Shown: piece after piece, positions 37,300 to 45,766 of the stretch
Numbering within the stretch: position 1 is the first letter of the stretch
How the letters are laid out: each line of letters begins with the position of its first letter
Assembly (NCBI GenBank): GCA_963757565.1
Contig: CAVWSB010000010.1
Location: 682,001 to 746,000, forward strand
Length of the DNA stretch: 64,000 bases
Source of the DNA: PALSA-894 sp963757565
GTDB lineage: Bacteria; Pseudomonadota; Alphaproteobacteria; Rhizobiales; Xanthobacteraceae
Direction of reading: 5' to 3'
Translations under genes and position numbers: made by a program
Notes under the pieces: model-generated
Told to the model about the DNA's origin: nothing
Database searches by the model: none
What the model saw: only the letters and a program-made list of their open reading frames with translations

Positions 37300-38064
37300 T
37301 TACCCCTGCGCCGGCGCTAGCTTCGAAATTGCACCCGCCATCGTGACGAACTCGCTCGGCATCATGATGATGGTCATCGTGTTCTGCTCGGCGCCGACTT
37401 CCGTAATCATCTGCATCCGGCGCAACTCCAGTCCGGCCGGGTTCTGCATGATGATCTCGGCGGCCTGACGCAATTGTGCAGAGGCCTCGTATTCGGCCTG
37501 CGCCTTGATCAGGCGCGCGCGCTTCTCGCGCAGCGCTTCGGCCTCTTGCGCCATCGCGCGCTGCATCGACTGCGGGATCTCGACGTTCTTCATCTCCACC
37601 CGCTCGACCTTCACGCCCCATGGTTCAGTGACGGCGTCGATCTTGAGCTGGATCGCAGTCGACACCGCCTCCTGCTCCTTCAGCACCTCGTCGAGCGAAT
37701 GCTGGCCGATGCCGGTGCGAAGGTTGGTCAGCGCAACCTGGATCACGGCGTTGTCGATATTCTTTACCTCGAGCTTGGCCTGCTTCGGATCGACGATCCG
37801 GTACCACACGACGGCGTTTACCTTGATCGGGACGTTGTCCTTGGTGATTGTTTCCTGCTCCTCGACCGCGGTCGTGTTGATGCGAAGATCGATCGTGTAC
37901 TGCCACTCGACGAACGGGATGATCCAGTAGAGGCCGGGACCGCGCGTCGAATGATAACGCCCAAGCCGGAACACGACGGCGCGGGCATACTGGTTGGCGA
38001 TGCGCAGACCCGCGAGTGCAGTCAGCGCCGCGAGTGCGACGACGATAGACAAAAGAGTTAACAT
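37300..38064 (-). CDS. Slipin/stomatin-like SPFH membrane protein
   Basis: Membrane-anchored scaffold of 254 residues. One N-terminal hairpin helix (LLSIVVALAALTALAGL) is followed by an SPFH domain: QYARAVVFRLGRYHSTRGPGLYWIIPFVE, VDPKQAKLEVKNIDNAVIQVALTNLRTGIG and a coiled coil of AEALREKRARLIKAQAEYEAS. Slipins often pair with NfeD proteases, but no nfeD gene is adjacent. Likely an oligomeric membrane microdomain protein. It lies convergent to hisF across a repeat. Confidence 0.92.
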   Translation of the reverse strand: MLTLLSIVVALAALTALAGLRIANQYARAVVFRLGRYHSTRGPGLYWIIPFVEWQYTIDLRINTTAVEEQETITKDNVPIKVNAVVWYRIVDPKQAKLEVKNIDNAVIQVALTNLRTGIGQHSLDEVLKEQEAVSTAIQLKIDAVTEPWGVKVERVEMKNVEIPQSMQRAMAQEAEALREKRARLIKAQAEYEASAQLRQAAEIIMQNPAGLELRRMQMITEVGAEQNTMTIIMMPSEFVTMAGAISKLAPAQG

Positions 38065-38258
38065 GGTTCCGCTCCTGCGGAGGGTAGAGCGGCCGTGAGG
38101 CCGCCGGTATCGCCGTCGATACCGTCAAGGATCTGAGACGGCGGAAAGGGCTGCCGAAGGGGATCCGGCGCCGCCATAAGACATGGTGTTTAGGCGAGGT
38201 CGCAGAGGCCAAGATTTCGCAGAGCCGCTATGCTATGGCCGTCGGACGGAGCCCTTGA

Positions 38259-38582
38259 ATGAGCAGTTTCACCCTTCAAGACCTCGAGGCGCGCGTCCAC
38301 CAGCGCGCCAGCGAAAGCGCGGACAAGTCCTATACCCGCAAGCTGCTCGACAAGGGCGTGGCGCATTGTGCCAAGAAACTCGGCGAGGAGGCCGTGGAAA
38401 CCGCGCTTGCTGCGGTGACCGAGGATCGAGAGCACCTGATCGCCGAGACCGCGGATCTTCTGTATCATCTGTTGGTCGTGCTGGAGGCACGTGGCGTCAA
38501 GCTTGCGGAGGTCGAGGCGGTTCTGGGCGAGCGCACCGTTCAGTCCGGGCTCGACGAAAAGGCGTCCCGCAAGGGTGGATAA
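38259..38582 (+). CDS. hisE: Phosphoribosyl-ATP pyrophosphatase
   Basis: Second step of histidine synthesis, PRATP to PRAMP. The 107-residue all-helical MazG-type protein shows SYTRKLLDKGVAHCAKKLGEEAVETALA and LIAETADLLYHLLVVL, with the acidic metal ligands E-E-x-x-E and E-x-x-D intact. It is separated from hisF by the slipin gene, a known arrangement. coaA begins 15 bases downstream. Confidence 0.95.
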   Translation: MSSFTLQDLEARVHQRASESADKSYTRKLLDKGVAHCAKKLGEEAVETALAAVTEDREHLIAETADLLYHLLVVLEARGVKLAEVEAVLGERTVQSGLDEKASRKGG

Positions 38583-38597
38583 TCCGGCGAGTAACCG

Positions 38598-39551
38598 ATG
38601 GACAAGCGTACCGACGACGGCCTTTCGCCCTATCTGACGCTGTTGCGTGCCGAGTGGGCCGCGTTGCGCGAAGACACTCCGATGACACTCACCTCGGACG
38701 AGGTGACGCGTGTGCGCTCGCTGCACGACCGGCTCGACATGAGAGAGGTCGAGGAAATTTATCTTCCGGTGTCTCGATTGCTGTCCCTCTACGTTGCGGC
38801 GGCGCAGCGACTGTTCATCGTGCAGCAGCACTTCCTCGGCACCGCCGAAACCAAGGTTCCCTACATCATTGGTGTCGCCGGCTCGGTCGCTGTCGGAAAA
38901 TCCACCACCGCGCGCGTCCTGCAGGCGCTGCTCGCGCGCTGGCCGAATGTCCCGAAGGTCGATCTCATAACCACAGATGGCTTCCTGCTGCCGAATGCCG
39001 TGCTCGAACGGGAAGGCCTGATGGAGAAGAAGGGCTTTCCCGAAAGTTACGACTTGCCGTCGCTGTTACGGTTTCTCGCGGACGTTAAAGCGGGACGGCG
39101 CCCGGTGCGCGCGCCGATCTACTCACATCTGGTCTACGACGTGATGCCGAACCAGTCGGTCGAGGTGGATCGCCCGGATATCCTGATTGTTGAAGGGCTC
39201 AACGTTCTTCAGACCGGCCATCCACCGAAAGACGGCAAGGCAATCCCTTACGTGTCGGACTTCTTCGACTTCTCGGTTTACATCGATGCCGAAGAGGAGG
39301 TCCTGCATAAATGGTACGTGGATCGTTTCCTCACGCTGCGCGAGACCGCGTTCCGCGATCCGAAATCGTACTTCCATCGCTATTCGAAGCTGAAGGACGC
39401 GCAAGCGGCTGAGACAGCGACCTCGATCTGGGAGCGCATCAATCTGGTCAATTTGCGCGAGAACATCCTGCCGACTCGGCGGCGCGCGCATCTCATCCTC
39501 AAGAAGGACGCGAGCCACCTCGTGCAGGAAGTCTCGCTGCGGAAGCTCTGA
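38598..39551 (+). CDS. coaA: Pantothenate kinase (type I)
   Basis: First committed step of coenzyme A synthesis. The P-loop is IGVAGSVAVGKSTTARVLQ, followed by VDLITTDGFLLPN, FPESYDLPSLLRFL and IVEGLNVLQTG; these are specific for the CoaA type, which is inhibited by CoA. Length is 317 residues. It follows hisE in what is probably one transcript. Its TGA abuts the stop codon of the convergent histidine kinase, giving TGATCA. Confidence 0.96.
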   Translation: MDKRTDDGLSPYLTLLRAEWAALREDTPMTLTSDEVTRVRSLHDRLDMREVEEIYLPVSRLLSLYVAAAQRLFIVQQHFLGTAETKVPYIIGVAGSVAVGKSTTARVLQALLARWPNVPKVDLITTDGFLLPNAVLEREGLMEKKGFPESYDLPSLLRFLADVKAGRRPVRAPIYSHLVYDVMPNQSVEVDRPDILIVEGLNVLQTGHPPKDGKAIPYVSDFFDFSVYIDAEEEVLHKWYVDRFLTLRETAFRDPKSYFHRYSKLKDAQAAETATSIWERINLVNLRENILPTRRRAHLILKKDASHLVQEVSLRKL

Positions 39552-41756
39552 TCAGGCAGCGATCGAAGCGGCGCCGCCATTGAGAACGCCGACGAGCCGG
39601 TCGCGATCGAGCGGCTTCACCAGAAAATCGTCCATCCCGGCCGCAACGCACGCCGCGCGATCCTCTCCGAACGCATTTGCCGTGAGGGCGACGATGCGGG
39701 TGCGGCGCAAGCCAAGCGCACCCTCAGCGGCACGGATACGGCGCGTCGCCTCCAGTCCGTCGAGTTCGGGCATGTGTATGTCCATCAGAACCAGATCGTA
39801 TGGCGTGCCGGCGTTGGCGGCCGCAAGGAAGGCTTCGAGCGCCAAGGCGCCATTCTGCGCAATCGTGGGCTGGTGACCGAGCCGGTGCAGCAAAGCGCGC
39901 CCGAGCAATGCGTTGATGTCATTGTCCTCCGCCACCAGCACTGCGAGCCCGGTTCTTGGCTTAGTCTCTGGCAAATCCTGGACTTCGTCGGCCATGCCCG
40001 AGCCGCCGGAGGCGGCGGCGAAGCGCGCCGCCAGCGACGCCGCCCGCACAGGCTTCACCAGATAGTCGGTGAAGCCGTCCGCCTTGAGGGCGGCAAGCTC
40101 ATGTCGTTCAGCCGGCGTGAGGACGACGACGCGTCGCGCGACCGATGGGGTTTGTGCGAGTGCGCTTGCGGCTTGGGGCCCGATGATATGATCGACGACC
40201 AATGCGTCCCACATGCGCTCGGCCAGCAGTGTGGACGCTTCTGTTTCGTCAGCCACGAGGCTGACCTGCGCGCCCCAACCGCGCAAGCGTTGTGCGACCA
40301 TCGGCGCTTCGATGCGCCCAGGCGCAACGATAAGAATAGATTGGCCGCAGAGATCCGGCGCGGTCGCCTCGCTTCGCGTCTTGTTTGCGACGGGCAGGCG
40401 TGCCGTGAATCGAAAGGTCGAACCCAGTCCGGGTGCACTGTCCAGCGTGATGCTGCCGCCCATGCGTTGGACGATGCGGCGCGAGATGGCAAGGCCAAGT
40501 CCGGTGCCGCCGAACTTGCGCGTCATGCCGTCGTCGGCTTGCTCGAACTCTTCGAACACGCGCGCCTGCGCCTCGGGTGCGATGCCGATCCCGGTGTCGC
40601 GCACGGCAAAACTGATCTCATCGGGCGCGGATCCGGGCGCAACGATTATTGCGACCCCGCCCGTCTCGGTGAACTTCACCGCATTGCCGGCGAGATTGAG
40701 CAGCACCTGGCGCAGCCGCGCCGGATCGCCGAGGACATGCTCGGCCAGGCCGTCGTCAATCGATGAGGCGATTTCGATGCCCTTTGCCTGAGCGCGGGGT
40801 GAGAGGAGCTCGACTGTTTCTTCGACCAGCGTGGCGAGTGAAAATGGCTTCACTTCAAGGTCGAGCTTGCCGGCTTCGATCCTGGAGAAGTCGAGGATTT
40901 CCTCGATCAGCGACAGCAGCGCATCGCCAGAGGTCTGAACTGCCCTGGCATAAGTCGTCTGCTCGGGGGAGAGCGACGTGTCGAGGAGCAGGCCCGTCAT
41001 CCCCAGGATGCCATTGAGCGGCGTGCGGATCTCGTGGCTGACCATCGCGAGAAAACGACCCTTGGCGCGGTTGGCGGCTTCGGCCTGATCGCGCGCCTCG
41101 GCGAGCGCATGTTCGGCCTGCGTGCGCGCGGTCATATCGCGACCCACGCTCTGCACCTCGGTCACGCCCGACGTGGCGTCTCGCAATGCGACGTCGCGCC
41201 AGGAAATCCATCGAGGACCATCGGCTGTTGCAATCTTCTGGTCGTGAACGCGCGTGCCGTCCGGCAGTGCGGTGACCGGGGCCTGCTCGACGGGCGACAG
41301 ATTGAAGTCGCTGCCGGTGAGCTCATCCAGTGCGTTCCCCGCCAGACGGCAATAGGCCTCGTTGGCGTAAACGATGCGGCCGGATGCGTCGCGCCTCACG
41401 ATGATGTCGCCGAGCGCCTCGAGGAAACTCCGATTGCGTTCGGCCGCTTCCTTCAGCTCCCAATTCTTGTCACCGAACTCCTCGGCGCGCGCTTCAAGCC
41501 GCGCTACATCGTGCGCAAGTACGCGATTGCGCCGCGCGAGCAAGCCGATGACGGCGCAGGCCGCAATGATGAGCACGCCGGTGATAAGTCCCGGAATCGG
41601 TGCGGCGAAACCGTGAAACGTCGCGTCGGAAACGAGCAGCGGTCCGGTCAGGTAGAGCGCCAGCATGACAGCAGCGATCCGTGCTGCAACGCCCCAGGCG
41701 CGCCGCGCGAATGCGGCGCGCGTTGTGACATCTCTCGCGCTGTCGGTCGGAGCCAT
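39552..41756 (-). CDS. Hybrid sensor histidine kinase with PAS domain and two receiver domains
   Basis: A 734-residue membrane kinase. Two helices at about residues 22-42 and 52-73 flank a very short loop, so sensing is probably membrane or cytoplasmic. A PAS domain (FLEALGDIIVRRDASGRIVYAN) precedes HisKA with phospho-acceptor H241 in MVSHEIRTPLNG, a complete HATPase (NLAGNAVKFTE, DTGIGI, GGTGLGLAI), then two receivers. The first is degenerate (ILIVAPGR, lacking the N-terminal acidic pair); the second is intact with D659 in LMDIHMPELDG and VKPLD. ATG 41756 is preferred over the frame start at 41873. No cognate regulator gene is adjacent. Signal unknown. Confidence 0.92.
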   Translation of the reverse strand: MAPTDSARDVTTRAAFARRAWGVAARIAAVMLALYLTGPLLVSDATFHGFAAPIPGLITGVLIIAACAVIGLLARRNRVLAHDVARLEARAEEFGDKNWELKEAAERNRSFLEALGDIIVRRDASGRIVYANEAYCRLAGNALDELTGSDFNLSPVEQAPVTALPDGTRVHDQKIATADGPRWISWRDVALRDATSGVTEVQSVGRDMTARTQAEHALAEARDQAEAANRAKGRFLAMVSHEIRTPLNGILGMTGLLLDTSLSPEQTTYARAVQTSGDALLSLIEEILDFSRIEAGKLDLEVKPFSLATLVEETVELLSPRAQAKGIEIASSIDDGLAEHVLGDPARLRQVLLNLAGNAVKFTETGGVAIIVAPGSAPDEISFAVRDTGIGIAPEAQARVFEEFEQADDGMTRKFGGTGLGLAISRRIVQRMGGSITLDSAPGLGSTFRFTARLPVANKTRSEATAPDLCGQSILIVAPGRIEAPMVAQRLRGWGAQVSLVADETEASTLLAERMWDALVVDHIIGPQAASALAQTPSVARRVVVLTPAERHELAALKADGFTDYLVKPVRAASLAARFAAASGGSGMADEVQDLPETKPRTGLAVLVAEDNDINALLGRALLHRLGHQPTIAQNGALALEAFLAAANAGTPYDLVLMDIHMPELDGLEATRRIRAAEGALGLRRTRIVALTANAFGEDRAACVAAGMDDFLVKPLDRDRLVGVLNGGAASIAA

Positions 41757-41890
41757 AGAGACCGGCCTTGTTTTGTCCCGGTGTGGAATTTGATCCGGGA
41801 ATCTTCCAATTCCCTTTCGGATAGCGAGGACGCAAGGCAGCCACCGTCTGCAAGGTTGACGGCGCGTGAACACGATCGGGAAAAGTTGAA

Positions 41891-42361
41891 TTATTCGGTT
41901 CGTGCGAGAGCATGGATCGGCCGGTTCGCTGCTGCGAAAAGAGCCGCCCCCTCCTCCTGCGTGAGCAGGCCGGAACGGATGAAAATGCGATAGTCCGCCG
42001 ATTGTGCGCCGCTCGCAAAGCCCACGGTCACGTCGGGACCAGCCGCGCTCGGATCGATCGCCACGGCATGGCCCGCCGAAACGGTCCGGCAGCCCGTTGG
42101 AGTGCCGTCATCGACAAAAACGAAATCGGCCTCATCGGCTGTGTCGGCGAGCCGGATCCGAACATCGGGCGCAATCGCCTCGGGGTCGATGCGCACCGTG
42201 ACGCTCGCCTTGGTCGATTTGGCCGCGACCGCCCACGTGGTGGCCCCGATCGCAAGGCAGGCCTGTGGCTTCGGTTGTGAGGAGGATGCGAAGGTGTGGC
42301 CGGCTGCAGGAAGCGCGATGGCCAACGCACCGGATGCGAGGATCTTTACATTGCGACGCAC
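41891..42361 (-). CDS. Secreted hypothetical protein
   Basis: A 156-residue protein with a signal peptide (KILASGALAIALPAAGHTFAS) and a mature, mostly beta region that contains two cysteines (QACLAIG, PTGCRTV). The second half, DVTVGFASGAQSADYRIFIRSGLLTQEEGAALFAAAN, has no family I recognise. Start ATG 42361 lacks a strong ribosome-binding site. It lies between the kinase and the first XRE regulator, all on the minus strand. Confidence 0.65.
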   Translation of the reverse strand: MRRNVKILASGALAIALPAAGHTFASSSQPKPQACLAIGATTWAVAAKSTKASVTVRIDPEAIAPDVRIRLADTADEADFVFVDDGTPTGCRTVSAGHAVAIDPSAAGPDVTVGFASGAQSADYRIFIRSGLLTQEEGAALFAAANRPIHALARTE

Positions 42362-42405
42362 GACCGCCCCTTCGCGGCCCGACGGGCCAAACGACAGGGC
42401 TGAAG

Positions 42406-42831
42406 CTACCGAATTGGGGTTACCAACGGCTGAATCTGCGTCGAACCCGCTTCTGGCGCGATGCTTTCGACAAGATCCACCACGGCCCGCTGCACTCCGC
42501 CCGGGGGAATACGCGAGAATGCGCGCAACAGCCGCAGCGAATAGGAGCTGTCGAGATAGCCGAGGATCGCGCGCGTTTCTTCCGAACCGACGTCCGCCAC
42601 CCCGAAGAAGAACGAAACCGGCACTTCGAGCGCCTCGGCGACCCGCACCAGACGGCCGGCACCCACGCGATTCACGCCCTTTTCGTATTTCTGCACCTGC
42701 TGGAAGGTGACGCCGAGCAGCGCGCCAAGATCGGTCTGCGACATGCCCTTGGCCATCCGCCGCGCGCGGATGCGTTGTCCGACCTCGACATCGTGCGAGG
42801 TGGTGCTCTTGGTGGTGGACTTGCTATCCAT
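42406..42831 (-). CDS. XRE-family transcriptional regulator (copy 1)
   Basis: A 141-residue regulator with one helix-turn-helix domain: VGQRIRARRMAKGMSQTDLGALLGVTFQQVQKYEKGVNRVGAGRL, the type common in rhizobia (PhrR-like). The C-terminal part SLRLLRAFSRIPPGGVQRAVVDLVESI is shared with the copy at 44212-44616. ATG 42831 is chosen; the longer frame from 42975 adds unrelated sequence. It lies next to the first LysR regulator, both on the minus strand. Confidence 0.9.
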   Translation of the reverse strand: MDSKSTTKSTTSHDVEVGQRIRARRMAKGMSQTDLGALLGVTFQQVQKYEKGVNRVGAGRLVRVAEALEVPVSFFFGVADVGSEETRAILGYLDSSYSLRLLRAFSRIPPGGVQRAVVDLVESIAPEAGSTQIQPLVTPIR

Positions 42832-42999
42832 CCGGTGCGTCGCGCCCCAAACCCCGCGAAGGCTGCCCCTTGCGCGCAAATCCTGGGTTGGATGGTCAGA
42901 GTTGACCACCGTGATTTGAAGATTGCGCACTGCTGGTTGCGGGTTCGCAGGCGGGTTGTTGGCGCGGGAAAACACTGGGCGAGGAAAGATTGAACAGGT

Positions 43000-44028
43000 T
43001 TATCCGGTCTTTAGCCGGCCCGCGGGATTCAGAATGGGAAGGTTAAGTGCGCGACTAGCCAAGGACGCCGCATCGAGCGGCCGCAGATCGCGAGGGTGGA
43101 TGAATTCGTCTCCAAACCAGGGATACTGCTTTGGGTCGAACAGGGTCTTGAGCCAATCGATGAAGAACGACACGCGTCGAATGCTGCGCGCATCCGGGTG
43201 GTAGGTCATCCAGATGTCGACTTGGTGACGCACACCGATATCGACCGGAATCAGATTGCACCCGAGCCCCACCATATAGGTGGGTAGGCCGCCAATACCG
43301 ATCCCGAGTTCGACCGCGCAGGCATGGGTGATGCTTGCGTTTGTCCGAAGCGCGAGAATTCCCTCGATGCTCGGGACATTGAGAAGGCGCTGCGTTGCCT
43401 TCTCGTCCACCTGCGGACCTTTTTGGTGCACAATCCGATGCTGCTTGAACTCGCTCAGATCTTTAGGCAGTCCATGATTTTCGACATAGCGCGGCGAGGC
43501 GAACGGGTAGATATGCATGCGGCCCAGCCGGATGACCTTGACGTCCGGACGCTCCGGCTTCTCAAGCTGGATCGCAACGTCAGCCTCCATACGCAGCACG
43601 TCGGCGACTTCCATCGAGCAACGTAAGTCCACAATCGTGGCAGGATGCGTATGGCTGAATTGGGCAAGGTGAGGCAGAACCCACGCCGTGCCGAGTCCTT
43701 CGGTTATCGAACAGCGCACCATGCCGCGCGTCGTCATGTCCTGGTCGAGATGGGCGCGTAACGAGTGACTGGCGCGCTCCATGTCTTGCGCGCTGCGGTA
43801 AACCGAATGTCCCTCTGCGGTTAGCACGACCCCGTCAGGCAGGCGGTCGAACAGACGAAATTCGAACGTCTCTTCGAGACGCTCCATGCGCCGCACGACT
43901 GTCGACGAACTGGTACGCAAGGCGTTTGCGGCCTTGCGGAAACTCAGCGTCCGCGCAACCACGACGAAGACGCGTAGATCGTCCCACGAAATGCGTTCAA
44001 GCAGGGCGGCCCCGATGGGCTGCTCCAT
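43000..44028 (-). CDS. LysR-family transcriptional regulator (copy 1)
   Basis: A 342-residue LysR regulator. The winged helix is at the N-terminus (WDDLRVFVVVARTLSFRKAANAL, then STVVRRMERLEETF), followed by a LysR substrate domain (GMVRCSITEGLGTAWVLPHLAQF, VDLRCSMEVADVLRMEADVAIQ). It is longer than usual and ends with IDWLKTLFDPKQYPWFGDEFIHPRDL, a tail shared with the second LysR gene at 44650-45701. ATG 44028 is used; a GTG at 44073 is possible. It is divergent from the second XRE gene, which may be its target. Confidence 0.92.
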   Translation of the reverse strand: MEQPIGAALLERISWDDLRVFVVVARTLSFRKAANALRTSSSTVVRRMERLEETFEFRLFDRLPDGVVLTAEGHSVYRSAQDMERASHSLRAHLDQDMTTRGMVRCSITEGLGTAWVLPHLAQFSHTHPATIVDLRCSMEVADVLRMEADVAIQLEKPERPDVKVIRLGRMHIYPFASPRYVENHGLPKDLSEFKQHRIVHQKGPQVDEKATQRLLNVPSIEGILALRTNASITHACAVELGIGIGGLPTYMVGLGCNLIPVDIGVRHQVDIWMTYHPDARSIRRVSFFIDWLKTLFDPKQYPWFGDEFIHPRDLRPLDAASLASRALNLPILNPAGRLKTG

Positions 44029-44211
44029 TTTTGCAGCATCCCGCTCCGAAAATTTTGCCACCGTTCCGCGCACCAGTTCACTATGCTACTTCCCGGACGT
44101 TCATTCTGACCTGAAATCATTCGTTGTGCACATGATTTTAGGCGCCAACTGTCCCCGGTGACGCCATCTGGTTGTGCGCCGCGGCGAATTTCTCATTTAT
44201 CGGGGGTACAG

Positions 44212-44616
44212 GTGACCGGCGGTCGTGAGGGAGTCCGCAAACGCCGCGCAGGCGCCGAGGATGTCGAAATCGGGCGGAAGATCCGGGCGCTGCGCCTGGA
44301 ACGCGGACTCTCGCAGGCCGGCCTCGCCGATGGGATCGGGTTGACGTTCCAGCAAGTTCAGAAATACGAAAAAGGCAAGAACCGGGTCTCGGCCGGCCGA
44401 TTGCAGCAGATCGCCGACATTCTTGGAACGCCGGTGATGTTTTTCTATGGTGGTATGGGACTGCGCGCGAAGAAGCGCGAGCGGGGCACGACGGGACTGG
44501 CGTTCCTGCAGACCAAGGGCGCCGTGCGGCTGATGCGTGCCTACTCGGAGATCCCCTCACGCGCGACCAAATACGCACTGGTCGTGCTGGCGGAGTCGCT
44601 GCTGGAGAAGAAGTGA
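44212..44616 (+). CDS. XRE-family transcriptional regulator (copy 2)
   Basis: A 134-residue helix-turn-helix protein; the DNA-binding part EIGRKIRALRLERGLSQAGLADGIGLTFQQVQKYEKGKNRVSAGRL closely follows copy 1 at 42406-42831, and the C-terminus RLMRAYSEIPSRATKYALVVLAESLLEKK matches too. Start is GTG 44212 (after GGGGG) or GTG 44158; neither is an ATG, so the N-terminus is uncertain. It is divergent from LysR copy 1 and convergent with LysR copy 2. Confidence 0.85.
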   Translation: MTGGREGVRKRRAGAEDVEIGRKIRALRLERGLSQAGLADGIGLTFQQVQKYEKGKNRVSAGRLQQIADILGTPVMFFYGGMGLRAKKRERGTTGLAFLQTKGAVRLMRAYSEIPSRATKYALVVLAESLLEKK

Positions 44617-44649
44617 GAGCGCGATGCGCGCAAGAATAAGCCTTGTTTT

Positions 44650-45701
44650 CTAGGCACGCACCGCGACGGCATCATCGACCGGACCAGATTCAAATAAATT
44701 CTCGAGTGGCGGTCCACGATACTCGCCGGCAAGCTCTCGCGGATGGATGAATTCGTCCTTGAACCAAGGATACTTTCGCGAGTCGAACGAATCCTTGATC
44801 CAATCGATCAACCTGCGAACCCGCGGAATTTGTGCCGCATCGGCATGGTAAGCCAGCCAAACATCGAAAGAAAAAACCAGGTCGAGATCTATCGGGACGA
44901 TCCGCGGACCCAAGGCGTGCACGTACGTCGGACACCAGCCGATGCCCACACCCTTGCTGATAGCCCAAAGCAACGCCGTACTATTATTGGTGCGGAAGGC
45001 GACCCAACCTGCATGAGGCACGCCAGGGTAAAATTGGTTATAGATATCCTCTGTGCCGGTTTGTTCAGCAAACTGCAGCGCAAGCCGATGGCTCGGTAGA
45101 TCGTCGAGACCCTTCGGGGTGCCGTAAAGATCGATGTATGACTGGGCTGCCGAAGGCACAGAATGAATTTTTCCTAGTCGGACTACCTTTACGTCGGCGC
45201 CCTTGGGCTCGCTGAGCTGAACGGAAGCATGCGCCTCAAGCCGGAGTATATCCGCCGATTGCATCGCGCAGCGGATATCGACAAGCAGCTTCGGATTCTT
45301 CCTTTGAAATTCGACCAATCGCGGGGCGAGCCAAAATGTACCGAAAGCCTCGGTCGTCGCGACCTTGACTTCACCGCTGTATGGATCGGCGCGCTCTTTT
45401 GTGCGCATTAATCCAAAGAAGGCGCCCTCCATATCCTCTGCCTTGGCCAGGGCCTCCCGACCTTCCGGCGTCAGCCGTACGCCTTCCACATCACGAGTGA
45501 AGAGCTTTGTAGAAAGCTGTCGTTCCAGCTCATCGATACGACGTTTGACTGACCCGTAGGAGACCGCGAATTCTCCGCCGCCGAGCGCAAGCTGCCGCAC
45601 CGGGCTGTCTCGAGGAATGTGTGAATATTCTCCCAATCGGGAGACGGCGAGGATCCCGAGTGATCCGTGGGTGTAACACCCCTGCTCGTAACTAGGCGCA
45701 T
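44650..45701 (-). CDS. LysR-family transcriptional regulator (copy 2), one base missing in the DNA-binding domain
   Basis: The frame ending at 44650 carries VSYGSVKRRIDELERQLSTKLFTR, the substrate domain (GEVKVATTEAFGTFWLAPRLVEF, VDIRCAMQSADILRLEAHASVQ) and the tail IDWIKDSFDSRKYPWFKDEFIHPREL. The first helix of the DNA-binding domain (WENIHTFLETARCGSLRSAAEN) is in another frame starting at ATG 45701. One missing base in GAATTC at 45568-45573 would join them (SAAENFAVSYGSV). It is a paralogue of LysR copy 1 and is divergent from the GNAT gene with 65 bp between, so it is the likely regulator of the GNAT-hydrolase operon. Confidence 0.85.
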
Positions 45702-45766
45702 ACGGCCGGTCCCATTACGCTTAAGCTTCGCAGAGTAACTTGCGCCTGACAACAGGGACACCGCCA

